From: Lyophyllum atratum
Taxonomy: Eukaryota > Basidiomycota > Agaricomycetes > Agaricales > Lyophyllaceae
DNA: 64,000 nt
Reading direction: 5' to 3'
NCBI GenBank assembly: GCA_014905825.1
Contig: JACGCN010000005.1
Span: 1,736,001-1,800,000 of the forward strand
In this document: piece after piece, positions 1 to 11,921 of the stretch
How the letters are laid out: each line of letters opens with the position of its first letter
How positions within the stretch are numbered: position 1 is the stretch's first letter
Program-made: the position numbers and the translations under genes
The notes under the pieces: generated by a model
What the model was told of the DNA's origin: nothing
Databases searched by the model: none
The model's input: the letters and a program-made list of their open reading frames with translations, nothing else

Positions 1-234
1 CGGCAGGGCCATCGCGTGGCTATCACTCTCGACGATTTTCTCACCAACCGTATTCTGCGACGTCGTTTTTCTGGCTACCTTCCCGATTCAACAACTCCGG
101 CCATGCTACGTGCTGGAGAAGTGACAAGGATCCAGAGTTCGGATCTGCTGGAGGATGTCAACGATCACCGCCCGTCGACGACGACGCCGAATGTGGCCAG
201 CAGCAGCTACGGTTGGCTAGACTCGGACAGCTAG
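1..234 (+). CDS. C-terminal end of an unrecognised protein (cut by window edge)
   Basis: An open frame enters from the left edge and ends at a TAG at 232-234. The visible part is about 77 residues. It has a short Arg-rich segment (ILRRRF) followed by a Ser/Thr/Pro-rich, probably disordered tail ending WLDSDS. No initiation site or domain is visible, so the real start lies outside the window. It could be the cytoplasmic or disordered tail of any larger protein. I do not recognise a family. The frame is believable because it stays open from the first base and has ordinary fungal codon use, but function cannot be assigned. Confidence 0.4.
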   Translation, partial: RQGHRVAITLDDFLTNRILRRRFSGYLPDSTTPAMLRAGEVTRIQSSDLLEDVNDHRPSTTTPNVASSSYGWLDSDS

Positions 235-469
235 CACGTTGTGGCATGATGTTATTAGAATTAGCCATGTTGGCGATAATTACATGTATTGAACGTCTAG
301 CTAGTCTGGGGCGCCGACCCGCGATATTGCATCGAGGTGCAGAGAGGAATAGCTCGGGGAAAGTATACGAGAGCAGATGCGATGCAGGGGTATCAATGAA
401 TCTTCATACTACTAGGAAAGTGAGCGAAGGTAGATATGTAGCTATAGGGTATAATATTAGCAGATCAGG

Positions 470-2214
470 TTAGGTAGTGGAGAGAAGGAGGGTTATAGTC
501 AGAAACATTGACTGAGCAGGAAAAGTCTGGCTGACCTTCTTGGGCAGCATACGAGATGCTGGGCACTTTGCGCTCTTCTGGTGCCGTTTTAGGACACTTC
601 GCGTTCTAAAGCGGTCATGGCAAAAGTCGCATTTATGGCGTCGGATACCATCGTGAGCATCTTGATGGTCTACAGGGTCAGGTAACAAGGTCAGTCTTCG
701 TAGATCACAAAGAAGAGCGCGCTGCGTACTGTTAAGATTGTCTCTGCTGGTTAGCATCTGGTCGCAAGTTCCGCACTTGTAGTTTGCGATCTTCTTGCGC
801 CGCTTCGCACTGGCCTGCAGCACCGCATCAGAAGCAATGGTATCCCTGTGCAGAATAGGGTATCCGATGCCTGATCCACCGGCATATGTCCTAAAGTTAT
901 CCTCTTGCGAAGGCGATGGTGATGGAGGTTCGGAACTGAGGTTGCTCCCCCAGGCATGATCGACAAACTGAGGTGAACTGGAGGAACTGGCTTGAGGGTC
1001 GCTTGCTGGGATGTCAGTCATAGGTACTGGCTCCGGATGGCGCTCGTATGGGCTACGGCTTCTTACAGTCGTAGTCGACCGTGATCGGCGAAGATGTGGA
1101 CCCTGGTTGCCAAGGGCTCGCGAGTCGCTGCCATTGGAATGACTGTGGCGACGCTGTAGAAGACTGTGACCTTGCAGCGCGTGATCCGGGGACAACAAAG
1201 AAGTTGGGGACAGTGCGCTGGTATCGCGGGCCATGCCGCCCACGGAACCGCTGCGATGCGAATGGCCGTGACGGTGCTGTGAGATGTTGCCGTTCCGGTC
1301 CAACATGTCAGGAGGAGACAATAGAGATGGTGATAACGCCGCGCTGGTATTAGTATTCACGTTGATGCTGTAAGGGCTGCCATGGGAATAACTGCGCCGA
1401 TGCTGCACAGGACTGCCACTATCCGACAAAGAGTCAGTGGGGCTTAGCAAGGACATTGACGAGGATGATCTATGGCCATGATGCCGAGGGGAAGGCGAAA
1501 TGGGGGAAGGCGAAATAATAGATGAAGATCTCGAGCTATAGGATGGCGAAATCGAGCTGGGTGAAAGATTCGATTGTGGAGGAAGGTCGTTGTAATTGAG
1601 ATAGTTCTCGTCCACATGACCAGGATCGACAAAGGGATTCGGTAGCCCTAAGACACTGCTGAAAGAAGCATCCAGCGACGCGCCGTCAAAGCCATCAATT
1701 GCGGAGCGGCTTGGTGGGAATAGTTCGTCCAAAGGATCACTACCAGGAATCGTCAAGAGGAGGCCTTCTGCGGCCTGTCCCCTACGAGAAATCGTGGCGG
1801 AAGTACCACTGAGCGCATTCTGCTCTTCGTTGCAAATGGGACCACCTAACAAAGGATCATCGGCAGTCCCAGAAATCTGTTCGTCGAATGAAAAGTCATG
1901 GAACATGCGTGCAACGGGCGATAGAGAGTAAGTAGAGGAGCCGGGAGAGATCGGAGACGCATGTCCTTGGCTGAAATCGTCGGAGAACAGGGGTTGGCAT
2001 GTTAAATGTCCTAAAGAAAGGACGTCAATGATAAGATCCAAAGCACAACGATAAAATAACCTTTAGCATATGTATCATTGTAGGAGTTGGTTGTTGACGT
2101 GGGCCAGCCCTGGGGATAGAATTCTTGTTCAAAGTAAGAGAAATCGAGAGCGTCGTGTGTGTGAGGGGGTGTGCCTGGAATTACATTGATTGGGAACTGA
2201 AGTTCTTCGCTCAT
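470..2214 (-). CDS. C2H2 zinc-finger protein, probable transcription factor (copy A)
   Basis: Three exons join in frame: 2214-2061, 2010-730 and 669-470, giving about 544 residues. The first 450 residues are Ser/Pro/His-rich low-complexity sequence of the kind found in fungal transcription factors. Two adjacent zinc fingers lie near the C-terminus. The first, at about residues 464-485, has Cys-x2-Cys-x12-His-x3-His. The second, at about 491-515, ends His-x5-Cys, so it is a C2HC variant. The second intron cuts finger 1 in the codon just after NLN, at phase 1. A related gene lies upstream at 4172-5075 with the same finger pair and intron position. The protein probably binds DNA in the nucleus. 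Its targets are unknown. The start was chosen as the ATG opening MSEELQF, which splices in phase to exon 2. Confidence 0.75.
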
Positions 2215-4171
2215 GGCTTGGGGGAGTGGGTGTGAAGTAGTCAAGTTGTCGTTATAACGGACTGACTCACAATAAATAGGCATTCTATGCGCTCGCATTA
2301 GGAGAGGCTGTGCGTCGTAGGCTGTGCTCACTGGGTTCGCTGAGGGCGTCAAACTGATTAGGCGCTTCAAGAATCCACTTGACCTTGCCACGTTCCATTT
2401 TCAAGCAACCATTAACATCGGGACATATTTCGGCCGTGCTTAACCGAGATTGAAACAGTCCTAGGGCTGGAAAATAGGCAGAAAACGACAGGACTGTAGT
2501 TGCAAAGCGTAAGTCATCGAGTACCTCACGTAGTTGGTTTGGCTTATGTCAGATTCCAGTTGGGGTTGGAGATTCAGAAGAACACACACGACGGGGACAC
2601 GTGAAGGACGGTTTTCGCCAAATTAGATTGGTATGGCTGTGTTGATACTACTACCTGCATCCTTACTCTCATCCCGACCGCCCTGTCACTGGCAAAATCC
2701 ATGCCTCGAGGTAAAAGCGAGGCCTTTCTCCTTCTGATTAGCTTGGAACAAGCTTGGAAGCAAGCACACTGGCTACGACTTACGGAACAGTCCGGTCTGA
2801 TACCGACAAAAGGCTCGGGAGGCACAGTCAAAACCGTCAATGACATGTAACTGCACAGAGTCCTACGTAGTTCTCAGGCGCGAACGAGGATTGCCTTTTC
2901 CGAGTACGCCGCTCAAGCAGAATTCTCCATTCGGACATGCTCAGAACCTTGCGCCGAGCAGCAGTCATATCTTGTCATGTCGGTTCCGCATGCACAAAGT
3001 TCTGCTTACCATAGTTTGAAGCAGAGGAACAGCAGTATGGAATTTTGCTCCGCCTTCACAAGATTTAGGACTGGATATTGGGAAAGGGAGAACTTTGTTG
3101 CCTCGCAGTGTGCACACTTCCTACACTGCCACGCGTGGCCACTGCAGCCACTCTCTCCTTAATACACCTTCTTAAATATTTTTCAGCTGGTCTTAGTATA
3201 TATATCCCGGAAGGTCAGTGTTCATGACAGTTCATTTCGCTTCAAGCCCCCTTGACCTTCCGCGACTGTACACACGAGCTATACGAGCCGTTTGCCGATG
3301 GCTGTGCATTCTCGGTTTGGGTCAACCGTCAAATGACCTTTTCCAAGGACCAGAGTTATCCATGATAAGGTCAGGACCCTGTACATAGTTCTAGCATCCT
3401 TGCGAAGAAGACAGCATGTCAGAGTGTCGCAATATAGATATATCGACAGCAGTGCAGCACATGTGTCACCTTCCTGTAGGAATGGTGGGTTCTCTGACTT
3501 GAAGTGCTTGTCTAGTACTAGCAGAGTCGACGTATATGACGGCATAATCAAACGTGCAATGATATCCTGATTTTGAACAGAACGTAAATAGACTAAACAA
3601 CCCCGAGGCTTGTGAGTTTCTGTTCTCCGACACCAGGGCGACGAGCGACCCCAGACAAGCCCGACGTTGTTAAGTAGCGGTAATTCACAATTAGTAGAAC
3701 ACTGATTCGCGGGAACGGGATCTAGCGTGACTCACAGGACAGAACAAGACTTAGCATAGACGTTTACTTAGTATGATCATGCTCGGTAGAGAGGAAATGG
3801 CATACTCATTTTCTATCATCTAATAGTAATATATATATGATGTTATTCTCCTTTCGAGAAAGCAAACAGAGGGCATATGGGAATGAGCAAAGTCGACGCC
3901 CTCTTAACCCATAGTTGCCATGATCCATAGGTTTAGGCTGCTGCTAGCTAGCGAATAAGCTGTACAAACCTCTCTCACAACCCAGACTATAACCCATAGC
4001 TGTGGGTGTCGACGGAAAAGGTATGGGATAAGAGGGCTTCGATTGTGTATGTGACGGGTATACGTGAGAGGGTATATGCCAGAGGGTATATGCGAGTGGG
4101 TATATGCGAGAAGTGTGCGAGAATACACTGGAAGGATAGCACTTGGAAAGCGAATGACATGAGAGAAAACC
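2215..4171. other. Intergenic stretch between the two zinc-finger genes
   Basis: About 1.96 kb with only short, unconvincing open frames. It holds AT-rich tracts near 3199 and 3829 (TATATATA runs) that could be promoter elements of the downstream zinc-finger gene. The end of copy B may also extend into its right part. I see no other gene. Confidence 0.4.
4067..4110. repeat. Short tandem repeat, about 14 bp unit, three imperfect copies
   Basis: Three consecutive imperfect copies of a unit containing GGGTATATGC are visible, just beyond the 3' end of zinc-finger gene copy B. It is a minor, minisatellite-like repeat. Confidence 0.6.
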
Positions 4172-5075
4172 TTAAAGCCCGCATGAAAGCGCGCAGTACG
4201 TGAATGAAGCAGATGACCGCTCATTGGGTTCGACACGGACGACTGAGAATAACAAGATGAGAACAAGACAAGGAGCAAGAAACAAAATGCAGAGCGGACA
4301 TTGGAAACGGTGTAGCTTTTTTCCATGACGTTTTACATCGGTGGGAGTCGTAAAAGCCTTCTTACACACACTGCACACGAACTCCTTACGGCCAAAATGT
4401 ACATTATGATGATCTAAGGAAGGAAGAATCAGATATAGTGTCCTAGAACTCTGAGAAATTGCAAACATTTCAGGTTTTGTTTAGTTGTGAACGTTTTATG
4501 GCAGTGCTTGCATACATATCGCGCCGCGACGGTCCGTCGCAATTCGCTAGCTCGCAAGATTGCGGGGGTGCTTACATCCATGCGGAAGGTATTGCTCTTG
4601 TCCAGCAGGTTCGGTGCACTTTCATATCGTTCAGTCGAAGTATCGTTGTATTGAAAGGGCGGGGTGTCGGTAGGCGACACGACGAATGATGGTGATTCCG
4701 GAAAACCTGAGAGAGGAGAATAAGGTAGCGCGATATCGGCATGGGTAGTCGAAACGGAAATGGGGGTGTGACTAGGAGTGACTGGATCGTTTTCACCTGC
4801 TAGTTGGAGGTGCATAATATGATCAAAGCCGATGCCGTGAGGATGTGGATCTAGATAACAGAGTTGAGTGTTAATGAACATGGTTAGTGAGTCAACTGAT
4901 GACACTCTCCGGTGATATGCGATTCACGGTATTCATATTTCATAGTTCTATAATCAGGGAAATCTGTCGCGAGGGCGCCCAGCGGTTGGTATGATATAAG
5001 ACCGCTTAGAAAAAGTGGGTCAGATCCGTCTTCTTCAAGACGCTGCGTAGGCTCTGTCTCGTCTTGAGCAGCCAT
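4172..5075 (-). CDS. C2H2 zinc-finger protein, probable transcription factor (copy B)
   Basis: A model with exons 5075-4904, 4850-4467 and 4413-4172 is in frame and gives about 265 residues. The first intron is 53 bp and carries a CTAAC branch site. Two C2H2 fingers sit at about residues 172-193 (CKHC...HHNVH) and 198-222 (CSVC...HGKKLH). The intron inside finger 1 lies at the same codon and phase as in the gene at 470-2214, after NLK here and NLN there. The two genes are therefore probably paralogues from a local duplication. The N-terminal part is acidic and Ser/Pro-rich. The start MAAQDE is plausible, but further upstream exons are possible. The 20-odd residues after the second finger become hydrophobic and may be read-through of an unrecognised last intron. 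Confidence 0.6.
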
Positions 5076-5099
5076 GCCATCTGGTATCTTAGATCAACT

Positions 5100-6210
5100 T
5101 CAGGAATAACGCGTCGTCGAGGTAGGAGTACGTACAACCATCCTGTTCTCGTAGATTTTGTGAGGCCGCCCCAGGTAGCACCATTCGATGGTCGTACATG
5201 TTAAGCTCCTGTACCCACATGGGAGTGAGATTGGCTGCACCTCTGCCAGGGGAAGGTCCATCGGTGCGTGCGGGTAGAGCAATGCAACAGGTACTTACCT
5301 GGAGGTGGATTCTTCGACACCAAAGGGTGTATTAAATGGTATACTCATCGTGAAGATTGAGAAGCCTGAGTCGTTTGTATCCATTCTGACTCAATGGCAG
5401 TGGGTGGGGGAGTAAAAGTGGAGAGGAGGGGTGGATAGCGAAGCCTCCGTAGCTATTAACCATTGCTAAAGGTGTGGCTGGGTAGCTGCGGTAAGCTGTA
5501 CTGGCAGTATATGGGTTGAAGTTGAAATCTAGCTTATATGTAGAGTTGAACTCCATGTCGACGCCTTGAACTTGACTTCGTCCGAATCGTCGTCCCGGAG
5601 CGGGAATGGTTAGGCACGTGACTGCACTCACGTCACAAATCACCGTGACGATCGTAGTGCGCCCACTGCGACCGTACGTTTTCTTGAAGACTCTCGCAGC
5701 ATCATGGATGCCTCAAACTCTGCATCGACGACTTCCATGCGCGCATATGCCGAATGGTACTTTACAGGACGTGAACGATCTCGATCCGGCGAAGATGGAC
5801 GTCTAGGAATCGCGATACTCTTCTACTCAGCCTCATGCAATTATTGGGCCCATCGGTAACATTCGGGAAGAGGCCTTCTCTGTCGCACTGCCATGGATTG
5901 GCGACTACACTTTACTGCATTTACCACTGCCATACACTGCTTTTACAGTGGACTGAATAGAAATCGCCCATGGCCATAAACTTTTGGTTATGGGTCTGCC
6001 CACGATAATGGTATCGCGAAGGGTCGAGTCATCCAGATCTTTGCGACATGTATAGCCATCGTTATCTCCATTGCCGGAGAATTCGATGCTCTCGAAAGCT
6101 GGAAAGAAGCCGCCTTGGTATGTCCCTCCGAAACTCATATGAAAGCCATTAAGATCGCTCACTTCCATTTCGGCGTAGCCGAATGGGAACGAGCCTCTCA
6201 TGTAACGCAA
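5100..6210 (-). other. Possible extra exons or degenerate gene upstream of copy B
   Basis: Two minus-strand open stretches look somewhat protein-like. One runs from an ATG near 5553 to 5332 (MEFNSTYK..., aromatic and Ser/Pro-rich) and is followed by an excellent donor GTAAGTA near 5290. The other is 6210-5905. Between them and copy B (5290-5100), one frame stays open without an ATG. They could be 5' exons of copy B, or remains of a third gene of the same type. No zinc finger is seen here, and I could not build one convincing spliced model. Confidence 0.25.
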
Positions 6211-7154
6211 GATGCTGTGCTCTTACTATATCTTTGTTCACCATCTCCATGGATTAGTCTTCGGCGTGCAGCTAACACGTGTTGGTTCGGCTAAGAAGGT
6301 CCTCATCGAGGCAGTACTCGTATTCTTGACAGGAAGAATATGGCCACGAGCGTCTTCCAGGGGTGGGCACCCGAAGTTTCAAGAGATAAACCGTTGCCGA
6401 TAATCTTCGCACTGGTTCCCGGCGCCAGCCCCCACCCTCCTACTCTGTGTTCACACCATCACCCCCACAACTCGACGAGATAGTACTGCATATCACCACT
6501 CCGATCACGCTCATCTTCGGCCCAGAACTCTCCCCAGCAGTCGGAGCTGCTCCTGGGATATCGTTCTCCCCTGCCCAATGCGAACAAAGTAGCCATGTTT
6601 AACCCGATTTTTCAAAGGAAATAAGTGCCGCTTAAGATAGGACTTTGAAGTATCAAAGCATCCGAGGGGAGGGTTTCACGAGTATTATCGCTGTACGTAT
6701 CTGAGAGTCTGTACCCATTGGAGTTGTGAAGCGTCCTTGCGAGATAAGCAACTTCGGAAACCGACGCTTGTTCGACGGGTCGGCAAGTCTACAACTGTCT
6801 TGACTAGATTCGCACTGTTTCGCAGTGCCTAACGAGACCCGCGCGCTCTCGCGCGCTGTTATTCCAAGTTCTGGCCCAAGTTCTTTGTGTTGTCAATGAA
6901 AATCACGGTGGTGCCATGTGGTGGAGAGAGGAATATGAACTTTTCTTTTGTGCGTTACTGTCCGCGTCATGATCGCCATGGTATTCATCCGATTCAGCCT
7001 ATCTGCCCGCGCCTCGGGCTCGAGATTGGCAGACATCGCCTAGCGAGGAAGTTAGGAGTCCGACGCGTTATTTGGCGTCAACCCCAAACATCAACAATGT
7101 CCATAATTCTTGCCACACGAAAGTCTTCCTGGCCTCTTGGCTATTGAAAGGCTC
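6211..7154. other. Intergenic region upstream of the LRR gene
   Basis: About 0.94 kb with only short open frames lacking recognisable content. It presumably includes the promoter of the LRR gene that starts at 7155. No motif stands out. Confidence 0.4.
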
Positions 7155-9826
7155 ATGTCTCGTATTCCTCCACCATCGTCCTCTCGGTCCCCTCTTAAAG
7201 CGCCCACCACACCTGTAAAATCTCGTGGTACCGCTTCAGCGTCTACAAGGATCAGAACTCAATCGACGAGATCAGCGACGCCGGCGAAACCAGCTATAAA
7301 GCCCGTAGCCGACGCCGCACCTTCCCCGAGTCAGGATCCAGCTCAACCACCGCTGAGTCTTAAAGAGACCATCGCACTTCGAAGGGCCGAAGCTAAAAAG
7401 GCCCAATCCAAACTGAGTAGCGGGGCTCAGAATGACTCCATCTCTCTTGAAGACGCGTCGCCTGTGCCTGCGAGCAAGCAGGAGGAAGAGGACATTCTTG
7501 GAAGATGGTCTATAAGGGAGACTATAGAACGCGCAAGAAGTTCAGGTGAGCAAAGTACATTCTCTTGAATTTTTGGCTGAGCTAAAGGGGAAAGGTTTCA
7601 CATAAATGAAGGTTCCCTCAATCTCGCGACAAGATCATTACCTTGTATCCCTTCCGCTTTATTCGAGGTTCATCTTGGGATCACCCCCGACCCTCTGAAG
7701 TCTGTTCCGAATGAGCCTGTCCTGCCACCGTCCGCACCTTCGGATGCCCCGAAGCGGGGTAAACGCGATAATCCAGCATGGTTTGAAGCGCAGGATCTTC
7801 AAATCCTCAAGATCTGGAATAATGACATCACCGAAATCCAACACGAAATTTCACTCTTCGGATCTTTGAAGACTATCGATGTAAGACCAAAATTGCCTCC
7901 CGTCGTTTGCTTGTGTCTAACGTCGTGTGTTCAGTTGCATCAGAACAGACTGACATCTGTACCTGAGTCGTTCACAGATCTCACTGCCCTCACATCGCTG
8001 GATCTATCTCACAACGCCTTGACTTCACTGCCCCCCAAGCTATTCGCACTTCCTGAACTGACGGCGCTGAACGTATCGCATAACGCTCTAATATCACTCC
8101 CTTTCAATGCGCCTTTTGCCTCAAGTAACAATGACAGGGGGAAAGCTATTAGCGGAAGCTTTTTCACTCCAACTATCACGCGCGCAACATCGCCCTTACC
8201 GCGCCTCCTCATTTTGAACGTGTCGCACAACAAAATTTGCGCCAGGGCCATTGACCTTGTACTCCCACAAACTTTAACGAAAGTGGACTTCTCAAGCAAC
8301 CCACTGGGAGTCGATGAACCACAATGTCAATCTTTGCTTCAAGCACTCGGAGCTTTACCAAGATTAAAAGAGCTCCGATTCGAAAGTGCAGAAATTGGCG
8401 ATGACGCTTTTCCACCTACATTATTCTCTTCGACACCCTTCCCAAGCATTCGAATACTAGATCTCGGGAAAACAAAGGTTACCCCAGATGCGGTAAAGGA
8501 AGCATTGAAGGGTATGAAGCAAGAAATCAGCTACGATCTCACGACAGAAGATCCTCCTGAGGGATTCGCTCGCATCATTGTGGGGAAGCAAATCATCAAG
8601 GAAGCTTGGGAGCTTGATGCGGAGCGACGGGAGAAGGTTCGTCGCGCCAAGCATGCGGATTTCCTCGATGACTGGGATACACGTCCAAAACCTCTTCCCG
8701 GTGCACGTACTGGCAATGGAACTTCGAGGACGGAAAGGAGCGACGCTCACCCAGCAGTAGCTCCTAAACCTGTCGTTAAAGAGGCTTGGGAGATCGAGGC
8801 AGAGCAGGGCTTGTTGACCGAAGGGGGGAAAAGGCGGGCACGCGCTGCTGCTGCAGCCGCCGCAAAGGAAAACAAGCCGCATTCCGGGGTCGGAATTGGG
8901 AATCCATCCCAGCCGTCCGACCATTCCCCCAGCTCCAGTACTTCAGGGCATTCCTTGACAAGTCCGCAGTACTACTCACAAACCACCCAAAAACTGGTCC
9001 TTCCACCGTCTTCTCCGCCAACGAAATCACCTGCACATACGCGCGCCTTCTCCTTGGCTGCCCCTTCCTCATCGTCGTTTTCATCTCTACGAAACACGGA
9101 CATCGCGGTCCCATCGCCCACCCTGCCATTGTCAGTGATTGTGGCTCAGCCATTTGCTCAGAGCTTGAAGATTTTGGTGCTTGCGAATCGCCGCTTGGAT
9201 AAATCCTTCTTACTGCCATGTGCCACGGACGCCCACAGCGGTTTCCTGCCTAACCTGGAAGAACTGAATCTAGACGGGTGTGGATTAGCAGATCTCGTCC
9301 CTGTCACTCAGACCAGTTCATCTTCTGGCACCGTGACCCCTCCACGCTCGTCTGAAATGATCTTGCCACTGATCGCCAAGCTCTTCCCCAGCTTACGAAC
9401 GCTGGATCTGTCTCACAATGCGCTTACGAACGCCTCTCTCACCACCAGCACTTTGTCAGGCCTTATACTCGCAGCGGGAGAAAGAAAAGGACTGAAGCAT
9501 CTCCGCCTGAGGGGAAACGCGATTTCTGGGCTGGAAGGATTCCAAGGTCTCGCGGATTCGTTCAAAGGGAACCGCCAGGTCCCTGCGTGGCATCTCGATG
9601 AGCTTGATATCAGAGATAACGAGATTGGGAAGCTACCACCTGAGATGGGGCTTCTACCTATGGACGTGTTTTTGGTCGATGGCAATACGTAAGTTTCGTT
9701 CCTTCGAGCTCAGCGTATAGTAGTAACTTTATTCGTGCTCCCAGGTTCCGTATCCCACAGAGACGAGTGTGGGAGCGGGAAGGAACGAAAGGTCTGCTGA
9801 GTTGGTTGAGGGGTCGGATTGAATGA
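7155..9826 (+). CDS. Leucine-rich repeat protein, LRRC40-like
   Basis: Four exons (7155-7545, 7612-7880, 7935-9688, 9745-9826) join in frame to 831 residues. The first 130 residues are Ser/Pro/Thr-rich and disordered. LRR units follow, with LTSLDLSHNAL and LTALNVSHNAL patterns at about residues 215-345. A charged and low-complexity spacer comes next. A second LRR block (LRTLDLSHNAL, LKHLRLRGNAI, LDELDIRDNEIGKLPPEMG) leads to the C-terminus. The last exon reads FRIPQRRVW...LRGRIE, which matches the characteristic LRRC40 end, so the 3' end is firm. LRRC40 proteins are widespread but poorly understood and probably act as binding scaffolds. The spacer contains a duplicated KEAWE(L/I)(D/E)AE motif. 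The start is the first ATG in a continuous frame. Confidence 0.85.
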
Positions 9827-11609
9827 TACATGACTTGAGGATACCTGTTTGCGTGGCACGGATCATTCTTTTCGGAGATTGCACTCCCTGTGTTTCTAAT
9901 GCCCCCCCAGACAGTACGTCTTATGGAATGTATTCGATTTCGAGCGGAGGCGGACATACCGTCAAGCTCCAAGCCTTCCTGGACATATGGCAAATACCAA
10001 AATTGAAGTCAAAATCAATCTAGAGGACGCTAGTACGCATGGCAGCTTCTGACCAGCCTGATATCAGCCGAAGACTAGCGATCTAGAGTGATTCACTGAG
10101 GTATTTTCTCTTGAAGTGCCGGTTACATTCGGCAGTCTTGGGCAACCAAGACCATCCACCACCATCTATTATTCTTTATGCATGCACCGCCGATGTCTGT
10201 CATTGTGTACAGTCATTTGCTTTGATCCAAGGAGCTAATTCCTTTGCATGTAGCCCCAAGAGCTGTTTATGCGGGCGATCAGGCTCACTGGCCCAACCGA
10301 TGACCTGGAACAAGATGGCCGAAATTAAGCATGACATAGAACCCGTGTAATCCCATGTTCAACGGAATGGGAGGCCGGCACATTCGCTAAACGCGAAGAT
10401 TGGAAGCCTGGCTGTCCTGGATGACAGTTCGCCCTGATGCACGCCCATGAGTTCAGGGCGGAGAGAGTTGTTCTTTTGCGTCGTTTGACGAGAAGATACC
10501 TCTCGATCCCAATCCGAAGATCTTCAGGCGGGGCACAATGGACGACTCAGTCTAGCAAGGGGAATGCACATAAACCTTTATTACCATGAGCTCGGAAACC
10601 TGGCATCGGTATGGAAAGAGGTACAACAGGCGTCCAGGTACTAGTAATGAATCGCATGGGCCTGTCAAAGAGCAAGGCACGCTCTGGAGACTCATTCTCC
10701 AGCTGATATGCCGAGACGTGTAAAAGCAAAACTATCCGGTCCGAGGTTCTTGGAGGTGCTCGACGAACGGGATGCATCTTGAGGCCAGTGGTCAGTTTCG
10801 AATGCACAACATAATCTTTCCGCAATATGCGCTTCACCTTCGGCTTTACCATGGTTCTTCTTCCTGCTTTTACGACCGTGAAGGCTGCCCTCAAGTAGCG
10901 CAAGTGCCAGGCCTATAATCCTGGATGATGACTTTTCCTGTTGATGCTCCAATTGATACCCGATACGCAGTCTGTTGACAGGAGTAATCTGTTAGATGTC
11001 ATTGGGTTTTCCCTAGGCTGTCAAGATAATAGAGGTGTCTCTTCTTCCGAATTTGACTATGAGCGCGGAGTGGCCAGCAAACCCAGGAACTACCTGAGGC
11101 AGGCGGCTAGACGTATATGCGCAAAGCCACGGCAAGATGTCGCCGCAAGACACGATTGACAAGTGGAAGTAAAACTATAATAGTCGCGTACTGAGCATGA
11201 GGTGTTGTCCGGCCTAAGAATGAGGATTAGGGAATGGATTTAGTTCGGGTTCCTGGAAGTTAGCAATCGGCACACCCCAACGTTGGAGTGTCTGGCTTTA
11301 TGGAGGAGACAGTGAATGGAATTATGGATAGGTAGGTACACAGCGTCTGTCATTGTCAAGCACAAGACGGTCCGCTGTTCCATCGTGCTTAGAGGCAAGC
11401 AGCCCGATGGCAAAGTGAGGTAGGGCAGAAGTATAGACAACCATTGAGCTCTGCGGTCGAAGCCAAGAAGAGGTGCTTTCATAGGTCGGAAGTTTGCTAC
11501 GCGTAGAGTATTTGACTTGCGCGATATGAAAGGCGCTTTAAGAATGATACTGTTGACAGGTGAGATCGGTGTATATAGATTTCAACTTCGTACCTGAGGA
11601 GGTTCCGGG
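9827..11609. other. Intergenic region
   Basis: About 1.8 kb. Open frames on the minus strand at 10547-10952 lack a recognisable domain and any clear splice support. I see no RNA gene or transposon. Confidence 0.4.
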
Positions 11610-11616
11610 TATAAAA
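11610..11616 (+). promoter_or_regulatory. TATA box of the small secreted-peptide gene
   Basis: TATAAAA lies 72 bp upstream of the ATG at 11682, a typical distance for a strongly transcribed fungal gene. It supports the idea that this very small gene is real. Confidence 0.6.
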
Positions 11617-11681
11617 GGACGTTGGTCCTGAGAGGGAGATACCAGCACTACCCATATAGTTCCACTTACCAGTATTCCAAC

Positions 11682-11921
11682 ATGCGTTTTACTATCAGCT
11701 CTATCGCCTTTCTCCTCTCTGCCGTCATGGCTGTGAAGGCCGCGCCGCAGACACAATGCCACACATTCGGACGTAAGTCGCGTCGATTCTTCCTTGGCTT
11801 TTTGATAGATGTTCACTGGCCTGTAGTGGGATGCACCAAGCTTCAGCCTAATATTCCTTGCTGCCCCGGCTTGACCTGCGTGTTCCCTAGTCCAACCTTT
11901 TCGTTTGGGACCTGCAAGTGA
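11682..11921 (+). CDS. Small secreted six-cysteine peptide, knottin-like
   Basis: Two exons (11682-11772 and 11827-11921) are separated by a 54-bp intron with donor GTAAGT and acceptor GTAG. They encode 61 residues. Residues 1 to about 20 form a clear secretion signal (MRFTISSIAFLLSAV) with cleavage likely near AAP. The mature part is about 40 residues with exactly six cysteines spaced C-x6-C-x8-CC-x4-C-x11-C. This C-C-CC-C-C order is the framework of inhibitor cystine knot (knottin) peptides, which fold around three disulphides and resist proteases. Such peptides include signalling molecules, enzyme inhibitors, antimicrobials and toxins. The sequence does not say which applies here. No dibasic propeptide site is evident. 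A TATA box lies 72 bp upstream. The peptide is probably released outside the cell. Confidence 0.7.
   Translation: MRFTISSIAFLLSAVMAVKAAPQTQCHTFGRKSRRFFLGFLIDVHWPVVGCTKLQPNIPCCPGLTCVFPSPTFSFGTCK

Noticed and set aside
10547..10952. Minus-strand open frames of 86-118 residues
   Set aside because: No domain, no consistent splice sites, and two overlapping frames are equally open, so chance is the simplest explanation.
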